A program made the position numbers and the translations under genes. A DNA stretch of 37,483 nt from Gammaproteobacteria bacterium (lineage in GTDB: Bacteria; Pseudomonadota; Gammaproteobacteria; UBA6186; Azoamicaceae): contig JAGVLG010000033.1 of assembly GCA_020054325.1 (NCBI GenBank), forward strand, positions 1-37,483, in the 5' to 3' direction. Of the stretch, positions 27,527 through 34,183 are shown piece by piece. Position 1 is the first letter of the stretch, and each line of letters opens with the position of its first letter. The notes under the pieces were generated by a model. It had not been told where the DNA came from, did no database searches, and saw only the letters and a list, made by a program, of their open reading frames with translations.

Positions 27527-27899
27527 TTTTACGACCTATTTGTGTTAAGAAATTAAAATTTGGCTCATTTTATCACAATAAAATAATTAATCAAGCTGTA
27601 AAACTAAAGTGTTTGCTGATATGACAGTTAAATATTTTGGGTGATGCTGCACGTAAGTTCTTGGTAGGCGAGGTACCTGTAGCCTATATTGTATATATTT
27701 ACAGCACAACTCATGTTGTCCTGAAATACAAGGTTGTTTTAGGCTAGGTTGTCCTGAAATACAAGGTTGTTTTAAGCTAGGTTGTCCTGAAATACAAGGT
27801 TATTTTAAGCTAGGGTATATACGCCATTGTGGTTGGTTTTATACAAAAACCTATTTTTTTGGTAACATAGGCCAAATTTCCAGCATAGGGTGTCTAAAA
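27527..27899. other. Gene-free 373-base region upstream of the F-box gene
   Basis: This is the only non-coding stretch over 300 bases. It is AT-rich and holds the three 33-bp tandem repeats (27715-27813), an imperfect dyad at 27677-27704 (CTGTA ... ATAT-tgt-ATAT ... TACAG), and an AGGG at 27887-27890 that is a likely ribosome site for the GTG start at 27900. No open frame with a credible product was seen. I found no convincing promoter with both boxes. Confidence 0.7.
27715..27813. repeat. Three tandem 33-bp direct repeats
   Basis: Copies lie at 27715-27747, 27748-27780 and 27781-27813, each starting GTTGTCCTGAAATACAAGG. Copies 1 and 2 differ at one base, copies 2 and 3 at one base. Each unit carries a small dyad, TTGT ... 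ACAA, with an 8-base gap. The array ends 86 bases before the GTG of the F-box/ankyrin gene. There are no spacers, so it is not a CRISPR array. It could bind a regulator as three sites one helical-turn multiple apart (33 bp is about three turns), or be a variable minisatellite. Confidence 0.95.
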
Positions 27900-29318
27900 G
27901 TGCCGAATAAGACAGAAACAAATAGTGCGGGCACAACCAAAGGGAGTTCAGCCTACGCAGGTGTCCCGGCATATTTAATACGAGACAAGATTGTAAAATA
28001 TCTAGATGTTCAAAGCATAATGTTCTTCTCAGGAAGCTGCAAAGCAGTTCGAGACATTTTGTTTGATGTTAGAGAAAAGCATAATAGAAACAGCTTAATT
28101 CGACTATTAGGAGAGATAAGAAAGGGCGACCATGACTTGTTCAAGAGAATCATAAAAACCAACAAACATAATCACGCATCTCTATTTGCTGTTGTAGCAC
28201 GTAACAACGAATTTTTGACCCGGGAAATTGCTAGAAAGCGCCGATTTTTACTGCAAGACCCAATTGTACTATTGGCAGCTGCGGTGCAAGGCACTGAGTA
28301 TTGGGCCAGTGACATTCTTATAGCAGACCCAATGCTAATACTAAACAAATCTGCAACGATTTGGGACCTTTCCGGAAAAGAAATTAAAGGATTAACGCCA
28401 CTACAAGCTGCAATCTGCGCCGGGGATGTAGGAATGTTTAAGACGATGAAGAGGGTTTTACAGCAGCCCGTACGAACTGGCGTAACTTTAAGTTTTGACC
28501 CAGAAGCTGAGATAGCGCGTCAATTTGATGAGATTTTTCCTGAAGGAATAGATTTAGTAGTAACGGCGCAAAAAGATGCAGCTGATGAGTTTAAAAAAAC
28601 TAACCTGGAATATTTATTCAATTTAATTAATGCAGCTACAGCTGATCAAGTTCGATATGAACTAGATCATCCTGGGCAAGAACTAAACAATCCAGATGGA
28701 AAATTAAACAAAGCTTTACATAATTTCAGAAGAGAATTTACTGACCTCTCAAATCAAGAGAAAATATTCAATCCGTATTATTTAGTAGAAGCTTTTGAAT
28801 TTTATGATACAAATTTTGATAAATTTAACAAACCGATGTGTAGAGTTTTATACTGGTGTCAGGTAATTGGTTATATCCAGCGGCACTTACCGGCATGTCT
28901 CTGGCAGGCATTTGCGCAAAGTATTTACGACATAGTTGCGGGCGGCAGGCCACTAGAAAGAAGCCTTATTTTCAAACACGATCCACTCTTCAAAATACAT
29001 TTAGATAATTTGGGATATAAATGGTGCATGGGGATAGGTGGCCCTGTGGAGGAGGAGATGACCCCGTGGTATGGGCTGCCGCTATCAACCTACTGTACTG
29101 GCTGCGACAGTAGTTACGAGAGGCGTAGGCTGCAGCTTTTTAAAGATTATTGTGAACAAAAACAACAGTTTTGGAGAGCTTGTGTACGAATCAAAGATCA
29201 TACAACAACCGCCAGGTTACCAGCTGATACACAAATCGAACAACAGACAACAACGGCCAGATTACCCCCTGAGCCAGCGCGTAATCGCGAAAGATATTCC
29301 TGTTGCCATATTTGCTGA
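27900..29318 (+). CDS. F-box / ankyrin-like protein with C-terminal CaaX motif, candidate host-directed effector
   Basis: It has 472 residues. Residues about 22-58 (VPAYLIRDKIVKYLDVQSIM then FFSGSCKAVRDILFD) fit an F-box, the eukaryotic domain that binds SKP1 in SCF ubiquitin ligases. At about 164-187, GLTPLQAAICAGDVGMFKTM fits one ankyrin repeat; the stretch 65-150 may hold degenerate ones. A 15-residue tandem duplication (TTTARLP..., about 435-460) forms a flexible tail, followed by several Arg and the ending CCHIC. The last four residues, C-H-I-C, have CaaX form with Cys in the X place, as in Legionella AnkB (also F-box, ankyrin and CaaX). The GTG start has AGGG upstream. No signal peptide, as expected for a type IV-type effector. 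Function not proven. Confidence 0.65.
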   Translation: MPNKTETNSAGTTKGSSAYAGVPAYLIRDKIVKYLDVQSIMFFSGSCKAVRDILFDVREKHNRNSLIRLLGEIRKGDHDLFKRIIKTNKHNHASLFAVVARNNEFLTREIARKRRFLLQDPIVLLAAAVQGTEYWASDILIADPMLILNKSATIWDLSGKEIKGLTPLQAAICAGDVGMFKTMKRVLQQPVRTGVTLSFDPEAEIARQFDEIFPEGIDLVVTAQKDAADEFKKTNLEYLFNLINAATADQVRYELDHPGQELNNPDGKLNKALHNFRREFTDLSNQEKIFNPYYLVEAFEFYDTNFDKFNKPMCRVLYWCQVIGYIQRHLPACLWQAFAQSIYDIVAGGRPLERSLIFKHDPLFKIHLDNLGYKWCMGIGGPVEEEMTPWYGLPLSTYCTGCDSSYERRRLQLFKDYCEQKQQFWRACVRIKDHTTTARLPADTQIEQQTTTARLPPEPARNRERYSCCHIC

Positions 29319-29481
29319 CTGATAGCTGCAGTACTTGCATCATTATATGCATGGATAAATGATTGCACTAGCTTTCTCCCTGCATGTTCCATAGCCAATT
29401 GCACAAAGTCTTGAGCATACTTTTAAGTAACATGCATAACAAATAGTGAAAATAGCAGTATGCATATTCAATCAAAATACT

Positions 29482-29510
29482 TTTAACTTTTTGTAATTAT
29501 TTGCTAGACT
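29482..29510 (+). promoter_or_regulatory. Candidate promoter of the small secreted protein gene
   Basis: TTTAAC (29482-29487) and TAGACT (29505-29510) are 17 bases apart, and TGC directly before the -10 gives an extended -10 element. The start codon follows 56 bases later. The matches are moderate; the clean terminator after the gene supports a single-gene unit. Confidence 0.4.
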
Positions 29511-29566
29511 AGGCCATGCTTTTTTAAGCACAACTTAAAACGAACTTAATTAATAGGATGATTAAC

Positions 29567-29881
29567 ATGAAGTTAAATTTTACTAAAGGCTTAATTGCCG
29601 CTGGTCTAATAAGCTTAGCGCCATTTGCTCTTATTGCTGAAGATGCAACAACTGCTGCCCCAGCTGCTGAAATGAAGCCAGCGGATGCTACAGCTACAGC
29701 TCCAGCTGCAACTGAAGCTAAACCAGCCGAAAAGAAAAAAGAAATGAAAAAGAAACATGATAAAAAGCATAAGCCAGCAGCTAAGCAAGATCAACCTGCT
29801 GCTGCAGCAGGCGCAGCACCAGCAGCAACTTCAACCCCGGTTGATACCAACGAACCATTTACAGATACTTCAAGCGATTAA
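29567..29881 (+). CDS. Small secreted Ala/Lys/Pro-rich protein
   Basis: It has 104 residues. The ATG at 29567 is chosen over one at 29558 because AGGAT at 29555-29559 then has normal spacing and the signal peptide starts cleanly: residues 1-24, basic then hydrophobic LIAAGLISLAPFALIA, cleavage before ED. The mature part is low complexity: an acidic/Ala/Thr stretch, a strongly basic centre (about residues 55-70, EKKKEMKKKHDKKHKP), an Ala-rich stretch and an acidic Thr/Ser tail. Such alternating charged repeats recall small envelope or nucleic-acid-binding proteins, but no family is recognised. It is a single-gene unit with its own promoter candidate and terminator, suggesting notable expression. 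Confidence 0.75.
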   Translation: MKLNFTKGLIAAGLISLAPFALIAEDATTAAPAAEMKPADATATAPAATEAKPAEKKKEMKKKHDKKHKPAAKQDQPAAAAGAAPAATSTPVDTNEPFTDTSSD

Positions 29882-29901
29882 GCCTAAATAACTGTACTTG
29901 T

Positions 29902-29946
29902 AAAAAAACCCCTTTTAAACAATTCATTTAGAAGGGGTTTTTTATT
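29902..29946 (+). terminator. Rho-independent terminator
   Basis: AAAAAACCCCTT (29903-29914) pairs with AAGGGGTTTTTT (29932-29943) around a 17-base loop and runs into further T residues. It ends the small secreted protein gene. The A tract on the left makes it usable on the minus strand too, for the orphan gene ending at 29962. Confidence 0.85.
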
Positions 29947-29961
29947 TTGCTTAAGTACTTG

Positions 29962-30411
29962 CTAGTGATCTTCTGATTTTAGCGACTGCGAAGAAACTAA
30001 TCTTGGTTTGGTAGATGGTGATAGGAATACTAGCTGTGTTTTGCTGTTTAAGTAGAATCTTACGTTGTCACTAATTTCACCGAGAGGCTTAAAAGTAGTA
30101 GCTATAGAATTGTTACTAGGCTGATTTTTAACATCCACCCCAATATTCCGCAACGCATTAGTTAGACATTCGATTATATGAGTGTTATCAACGCGCGGAT
30201 TTACTCGCACGTGATTTAACTCAAATAATAGGCCATCCAACTCTTCAGCGGCATTTTCAATTGGGCTGATCATATTTTGTGCCATAGGATCAACCTTGAC
30301 GCATTCAACTACCCGCATATTTTCATCCAAAACAAACTCATAGGCCTCTGGATAACCATCGTGGGTGACTAATGAAGAATTTATAAGTATTTCAGTATTC
30401 ATACTGAGCAT
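29962..30411 (-). CDS. Hypothetical protein
   Basis: I do not recognise this 149-residue protein. It has no signal peptide, membrane segment or repeat. The first half is acidic (AYEFVLDENMRVVECVKVDP, AAEELDGLLFELN). An alternative ATG nine bases inside (ending at 30402) gives MNTEI; neither start has a clear ribosome site. It is divergent from radA with a 93-base gap and shares the bidirectional terminator at 29902-29946. Base composition is like its neighbours. Confidence 0.6.
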   Translation of the reverse strand: MLSMNTEILINSSLVTHDGYPEAYEFVLDENMRVVECVKVDPMAQNMISPIENAAEELDGLLFELNHVRVNPRVDNTHIIECLTNALRNIGVDVKNQPSNNSIATTFKPLGEISDNVRFYLNSKTQLVFLSPSTKPRLVSSQSLKSEDH

Positions 30412-30504
30412 TTCGGCGTGTCGCCGCTAAACTTTACTGACCAATCAAGAAACTTGGTGAAAATAACTATGGGCAAATGAATTATTTTTTAATACACTGG
30501 GCAT

Positions 30505-31857
30505 ATGTCAAAAACGAAACATACATATGCTTGCCGCGAGTGTGGCGCCAGTGCTGCCAAATGGGTTGGTCAATGCACTGATTGTGGTGCTTGGAATTCT
30601 TTAACTGAAATAGTGATTAGTAGCGCGAATACCAAATTTCAGAATTATGCTGGTAGTTCAGATTCTGCAATTGTTACCTTGGCAGAAGTACCAGATGGTG
30701 TTGAAACGCGGGTGTATACCGGCCTAAGTGAATTTGATCGGGTTTTAGGTGGGGGGGTGGTTACCGGCTCAGTTATTTTAATTGGTGGCGATCCTGGCAT
30801 TGGTAAATCAACAGTTCTGTTGCAGGCATTTGCCAACTTAGCACAGCAAAATAAGGTTCTTTATGTAACTGGTGAAGAATCATTGCAACAAGTAAAGATG
30901 CGGGCACAACGATTAGGTTTGGCAACTCCTAATATTGATTTAATAACTGAAACCAACATTGAAACTATGCTGCAAGTAGCACAACAGCAACAACCAGCAT
31001 TTATGGTAATTGATTCAATTCAAACTATGTACCTAGCGCAAGTACAATCTGCGCCAGGATCAGTAACACAAGTACGTGAGGCTACTGCGCATTTAGTAAG
31101 ATTTGCTAAGCAGACTGGAACAGCCATATTTTTGGTAGGCCATGTTACCAAAGATGGCATGATAGCTGGCCCCAGAGTACTAGAGCATATGGTTGATACT
31201 GTATTGTATTTTGAAGGCGATTCTGATGGTCGTTTTCGCATGTTACGAGCAATTAAAAATCGCTTTGGTGCAATAAATGAGCTTGGCATTTTTGCGATGA
31301 CCGATAAGGGTTTGAAAGAGGTTAATAATCCTTCGGCAATTTTTTTAAGTCGTGGCGAGGTAGCAGTACCTGGTAGTGTTGTTATGGTAACCTGGGAAGG
31401 TACCAGACCGATGTTAATAGAGATCCAGGCATTAGTGGACACCAGTCATTTAGGCAATCCACGTCGGGTTACTGTTGGTTTAGATCAAAATCGTTTAGCA
31501 TTAATATTAGCAGTTCTAAATCGGCATGGTGGGGTTATTACTTACGATCAGGACATTTTTGTGAATGTAGTAGGTGGTGTAAAAGTTACCGAAACAGGTA
31601 TCGATTTGGCTGCTGCATTAGCTGTAGTTTCAAGTTTAAAAAATAAACCACTACCACTTGATTTAGTGGTATTTGGTGAGATTGGCTTATCAGGTGAAAT
31701 ACGTCCAGTACAGAGTGGTCAAGATCGTCTCAAAGAAGCAGCAAAATTAGGTTTTACTCAAGCAATAGTTCCTGCAGCCAATGCACCCAAAAAATCTATT
31801 CCGGGTTTAAAAGTCCATGCAGCGCATAAGTTAACCGAAGCTTTAGATATAATATAG
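30505..31857 (+). CDS. radA: DNA repair protein RadA (Sms)
   Basis: RadA is a hexameric helicase-like ATPase that drives branch migration of recombination intermediates. It has 450 residues: a zinc finger C10-x2-C13-x10-C24-x2-C27, a RecA-like core with Walker A GGDPGIGKS (94-102), the RadA-specific KNRFG motif (251-255), and a C-terminal Lon-like domain (KVTETGIDLAAALAVVSSL, GEIGLSGEIRPV). A second, frameshifted copy of its last codons lies at 33362-33419 on the other side of the ATPase gene, in the same orientation. Confidence 0.98.
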   Translation: MSKTKHTYACRECGASAAKWVGQCTDCGAWNSLTEIVISSANTKFQNYAGSSDSAIVTLAEVPDGVETRVYTGLSEFDRVLGGGVVTGSVILIGGDPGIGKSTVLLQAFANLAQQNKVLYVTGEESLQQVKMRAQRLGLATPNIDLITETNIETMLQVAQQQQPAFMVIDSIQTMYLAQVQSAPGSVTQVREATAHLVRFAKQTGTAIFLVGHVTKDGMIAGPRVLEHMVDTVLYFEGDSDGRFRMLRAIKNRFGAINELGIFAMTDKGLKEVNNPSAIFLSRGEVAVPGSVVMVTWEGTRPMLIEIQALVDTSHLGNPRRVTVGLDQNRLALILAVLNRHGGVITYDQDIFVNVVGGVKVTETGIDLAAALAVVSSLKNKPLPLDLVVFGEIGLSGEIRPVQSGQDRLKEAAKLGFTQAIVPAANAPKKSIPGLKVHAAHKLTEALDII

Positions 31858-31889
31858 TTTAATCTGGGGCTAAAAAATTTTATTCCTTA

Positions 31890-31971
31890 GGGGCTGTTGA
31901 CATTTCGCTAGGGTGAGTCAGAAAGCGTTGATTTTTGAGCATCGCAGCGCAGTTTACATGTCAACAGTCCC
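31890..31971. repeat. Palindromic repeat copy B (82 bp, with terminal inverted repeats)
   Basis: It is bounded by GGGGCTGTTGACAT and ATGTCAACAGTCCC, 14-bp inverted ends that match at 13 positions. TA lies directly outside both ends, which would fit a TA target duplication. Inside is one arm of the family: GAGTCAGAAAGCGTTGATTT, GAGCATCGCAGCGCAGTTTA. It lies between radA and the ATPase gene and supplies the last residues and stop codon of the latter. Confidence 0.8.
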
Positions 31972-33270
31972 TAGTATTTGATCGAGTTTTGATAAAGCAT
32001 ATAAAGGCACATTCAATGTATTTTTATCAAGCTTTAAATTTAAACCTGTTGTTTTGATGGTTAATTCTGGGTTGTATTTATTCTTGTAAACTTGCAAGCT
32101 TTTGGATTTTGTAGACGTACCAGATTTTACTTCTAAAGGTAAGATTTTATCATCATATTCAATAACAAAATCTACTTCCGCCTTCCCCTCGCTGGTCCAG
32201 TAGAAAAGATCCCTCTTTATTCTTAGTTCTTGCGCCACATAAGTTTCAGTTAAAGTTCCTTTGAATTCACTTAGCAATTCATTTTTTTGTAAGAGTATTT
32301 TAGGCTCTAGGTTATTCATGGCTCCAAATAGACCAACATCCAGCATATATAGTTTAAAGATTTGGAAATTGCTATATGCTTTAAGTGGCAGCTTTGGAGT
32401 TGAAATATTCAATACTTTTGAAACTAACTCTGCTTCAACCAACCATTGTACGGCTTGTTCAAACTCTTGTGCTCTGGCGCCTTTACGAATTACTGAATAC
32501 ATAAATTTCTTATTTTCTTTCGCTAATTGATTTGGAATTGCATCCCATACTTGTGAAATACGCATGATTTGATTTTCTGGGGCATGTTTTGCAAAATCCA
32601 ATTTATAGGTATTTAATATTTCTTCTTGTTTATCTCTAACTGCTTGCCAATTGTAAATATCATTCTTATAAGTGTTTAGTACTTCCGGTAACCCACCAAC
32701 AATCATATAAATTTTAAACAATTCAAACAATTTGTTATGTATAAGTTCAGGTATTGCATTTTGTATACTTATTTGCTCTATGACCTCGCACAACTTATTT
32801 TCGCCTAATGCTAGCAAAAATTCACGAAAGTCAAAAGGGTATAGATATTTAATATTTACTTTTCCTACTGGGAACCCTTTAGTATTTAATAATTTAACAC
32901 CTAGTAATGATCCTGCCACACAAATATGATATTCATTTGCCTCTTCATTAAAATATTTCAAGCTATTCAAAGCATTAGGGCATTCTTGTACTTCGTCAAA
33001 AATAATTAATGTTTCACCAGGCGATATTGTTTGACCAGTATGTAATGATAACGTTGGAATAATAGTTGATGGATTAATGCTATCCTCAAATAGAATATTT
33101 AAATTTTTTTCCTTATCGAAGTTTAAATAAACATAATTTTTAAAGTTTGCTTCCGCAAACTGGCGGAGTAGGTAAGTTTTACCTACTTGGCGAGCACCCA
33201 TAATGACTAAAGGCTTTCTATCTTTTGCTGCCCGCCATTTCTCTAATTCATTCATTAGTAGACGTTCCAT
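31954..33270 (-). CDS. AAA ATPase with DUF4143-type C-terminal domain
   Basis: It has 438 residues from the ATG ending at 33270, which has GGGAG five bases upstream; a GTG 12 bases earlier is less likely. The N-terminal AAA_14-type domain shows Walker A GARQVGKT (25-32) and Walker B LIIFDEVQE (D92, E93). The C-terminal DUF4143-like part ends with AEVDFVIEYDDKILPLEVKSG, the nuclease-like D...E.K strand pattern of the family. Such ATPases are common on mobile and toxin-antitoxin regions; their role is unsettled. The last six or so residues and the stop come from repeat copy B. It has its own promoter with an adjacent palindrome, and lies between radA and a decayed radA tail. Confidence 0.93.
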   Translation of the reverse strand: MERLLMNELEKWRAAKDRKPLVIMGARQVGKTYLLRQFAEANFKNYVYLNFDKEKNLNILFEDSINPSTIIPTLSLHTGQTISPGETLIIFDEVQECPNALNSLKYFNEEANEYHICVAGSLLGVKLLNTKGFPVGKVNIKYLYPFDFREFLLALGENKLCEVIEQISIQNAIPELIHNKLFELFKIYMIVGGLPEVLNTYKNDIYNWQAVRDKQEEILNTYKLDFAKHAPENQIMRISQVWDAIPNQLAKENKKFMYSVIRKGARAQEFEQAVQWLVEAELVSKVLNISTPKLPLKAYSNFQIFKLYMLDVGLFGAMNNLEPKILLQKNELLSEFKGTLTETYVAQELRIKRDLFYWTSEGKAEVDFVIEYDDKILPLEVKSGTSTKSKSLQVYKNKYNPELTIKTTGLNLKLDKNTLNVPLYALSKLDQILGTVDM

Positions 33271-33305
33271 CTGGACTCCCACCTAAAAAGTGTATATATT
33301 TACAT

Positions 33306-33334
33306 ATATTAGTACTAAAAAATGTAAAAATCAA
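33306..33334 (-). promoter_or_regulatory. Promoter of the ATPase gene
   Basis: On the minus strand TTGATT (33329-33334) and TAATAT (33306-33311) are 17 bases apart, about 36 bases before the ATG. This is one of the better sigma-70 matches in the window. The -35 abuts the 22-bp palindrome at 33335-33356. Confidence 0.6.
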
Positions 33335-33356
33335 CACTTTTTCGTACGAAAAAGTG
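33335..33356. promoter_or_regulatory. Perfect 22-bp palindrome, likely operator
   Basis: The arms are CACTTTTTCGT and ACGAAAAAGTG with no loop. It touches the -35 box of the ATPase promoter. A further half-site AAAAAGTG lies at 33285-33292, between the promoter and the ribosome site. Two sites flanking a promoter suggest binding by a dimeric regulator; the protein is unknown. Confidence 0.6.
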
Positions 33357-33361
33357 CTAGC

Positions 33362-33419
33362 TGGAGCATTAGAAGCAGCAAAATTAGGCTAAAACCGAAG
33401 AATCTTTAGATATAGTCCA
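33362..33419 (+). pseudogene. Decayed duplicate of the radA 3' end
   Basis: Bases 33371-33388 are identical to radA 31734-31751 (AGAAGCAGCAAAATTAGG). About 80 bases are then missing, after which AACCGAAG and CTTTAGATATA match radA 31833-31851 with a 3-base insertion. Translated in two frames it reads ALEAAKLG and then KTEESLDIV, against KEAAKLG and KLTEALDII in RadA. It is in the same orientation as radA but 1.6 kb away, with repeat B and the ATPase gene between. The last codons of the MNT gene are read from its other strand. Confidence 0.65.
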
Positions 33420-33732
33420 AGTTAAGCAACACTCTGTGTTGCTCAATAATTTTCTGAAAGTTCTCCGATAGATCACAATAATCAACAAGATCTACTTTCC
33501 ACGGTAACAAAGATTCATCAAATGCAAGATATAAATCGTTTAGTATTTGTTGTGCAATTTTTTTAGAATTTATATGTTGCAAAGCAATATCTAGATCGGA
33601 ATATTTTTTTGCGTTGCCAGTTACCCTAGAGCCAAAAATCCAGATTTTAACATCTGATGGCACGTATTTCTGTAAAATCTCTTTTACTAATGCTAATTGC
33701 TCAGGAGCTATATCGATTGTGTTATTCTGCAA
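33406..33732 (-). CDS. MNT-type nucleotidyltransferase, antitoxin of a HEPN/MNT pair
   Basis: It has 108 residues, the minimal nucleotidyltransferase fold. The signature GSX10DXD is exact: G34-S35, then D46 and D48 (FGSRVTGNAKKYSDLDIA), and a third acidic residue at D81 (WKVDLVD). In type VII toxin-antitoxin systems such enzymes silence the partner HEPN RNase by adding AMP to a tyrosine. It overlaps the HEPN gene by 11 bases and is read after it. The last residues (LDYI) fall on the antisense of the radA remnant, so its 3' end may have been made or changed by that rearrangement. Confidence 0.93.
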   Translation of the reverse strand: MQNNTIDIAPEQLALVKEILQKYVPSDVKIWIFGSRVTGNAKKYSDLDIALQHINSKKIAQQILNDLYLAFDESLLPWKVDLVDYCDLSENFQKIIEQHRVLLNLDYI

Positions 33733-34129
33733 GATTTTCTTCTTGTAATTTTTTTAACAAAAATTTAGCATCATTTATAAATTTAGGAATTGTAGCAAAA
33801 ACCTCTAGAGCTTTCTTTTCGTTGTAAACGTGGCTTGTTGTCGATCTTGCATTACGATAAGTACTCCAAACATCCCAACCATGTAACAATAATCCTTTTT
33901 CACTACCAGTACGAATTAATGTTTGAAAACTCATTTCATCGATTTCTACTGGATTAGCTGCCGTGATTTCTAAATGGCGCTTTAACATTTTCCAACAAAG
34001 TTCATAGGTGTATTCAAAGCGTTGAATACATGCATCACGCATAAAAGCATTTGGACTTTTATTATATTCTTGTAAAACTTCATCTAATGAAGCTATTGCT
34101 TTGATTAATGAGCTTAGGTCAAGTTTCAT
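33722..34129 (-). CDS. HEPN-domain protein (HI0074 family), toxin of a HEPN/MNT pair
   Basis: It has 135 residues, all helical. IQRFEYTYELCWKMLKRHLE is the HI0074-family signature. The RNase motif RX4HXY is complete: R95-STTS-H100-V-Y102, where the Tyr is the residue AMP-modified by the partner in studied type VII systems. The family was long described as a nucleotidyltransferase substrate-binding protein. The ATG has a perfect AGGAGG 8 bases upstream, placed in the right arm of the ettA terminator. A promoter candidate lies in the loop of the same hairpin. Activity as a toxin is inference from motifs and pairing. Confidence 0.92.
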   Translation of the reverse strand: MKLDLSSLIKAIASLDEVLQEYNKSPNAFMRDACIQRFEYTYELCWKMLKRHLEITAANPVEIDEMSFQTLIRTGSEKGLLLHGWDVWSTYRNARSTTSHVYNEKKALEVFATIPKFINDAKFLLKKLQEENLAE

Positions 34130-34132
34130 AAA

Positions 34133-34175
34133 AAAGCCCTCCTGTTGTTACAAATTATAACTACATAAGGGCTTT
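34133..34175 (-). terminator. Rho-independent terminator of ettA
   Basis: On the minus strand AAAGCCCT (34175-34168) pairs with AGGGCTTT (34140-34133) around a 27-base loop, followed by T residues. It starts 8 bases after the ettA stop. The right arm overlaps the AGGAGGG ribosome site of the HEPN gene. Confidence 0.55.
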
Positions 34176-34182
34176 ATATCCA
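34154..34182 (-). promoter_or_regulatory. Candidate promoter of the HEPN/MNT operon inside the ettA terminator
   Basis: TATAAT (34154-34159) on the minus strand has TGGATA (34177-34182) 17 bases upstream. The start point would fall near 34147, within the terminator loop, giving a leader of about 18 bases that keeps the ribosome site but not the left arm of the hairpin. Confidence 0.5.
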
Positions 34183-34183
34183 A

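Noticed and set aside
27715-27813. CRISPR-like array of three 33-bp repeats
   Set aside because: The units are directly adjacent with no spacers and no cas genes are nearby.
29198-29404. Antisense frame over the F-box gene 3' end
   Set aside because: Its repeated residues only mirror the duplicated tail codons of the sense gene, and there is no independent support.
33335-33356. 22-bp palindrome as an intrinsic terminator of the HEPN/MNT operon
   Set aside because: The stem is AT-rich with no loop, and it abuts a good promoter on the same strand, which fits an operator better.
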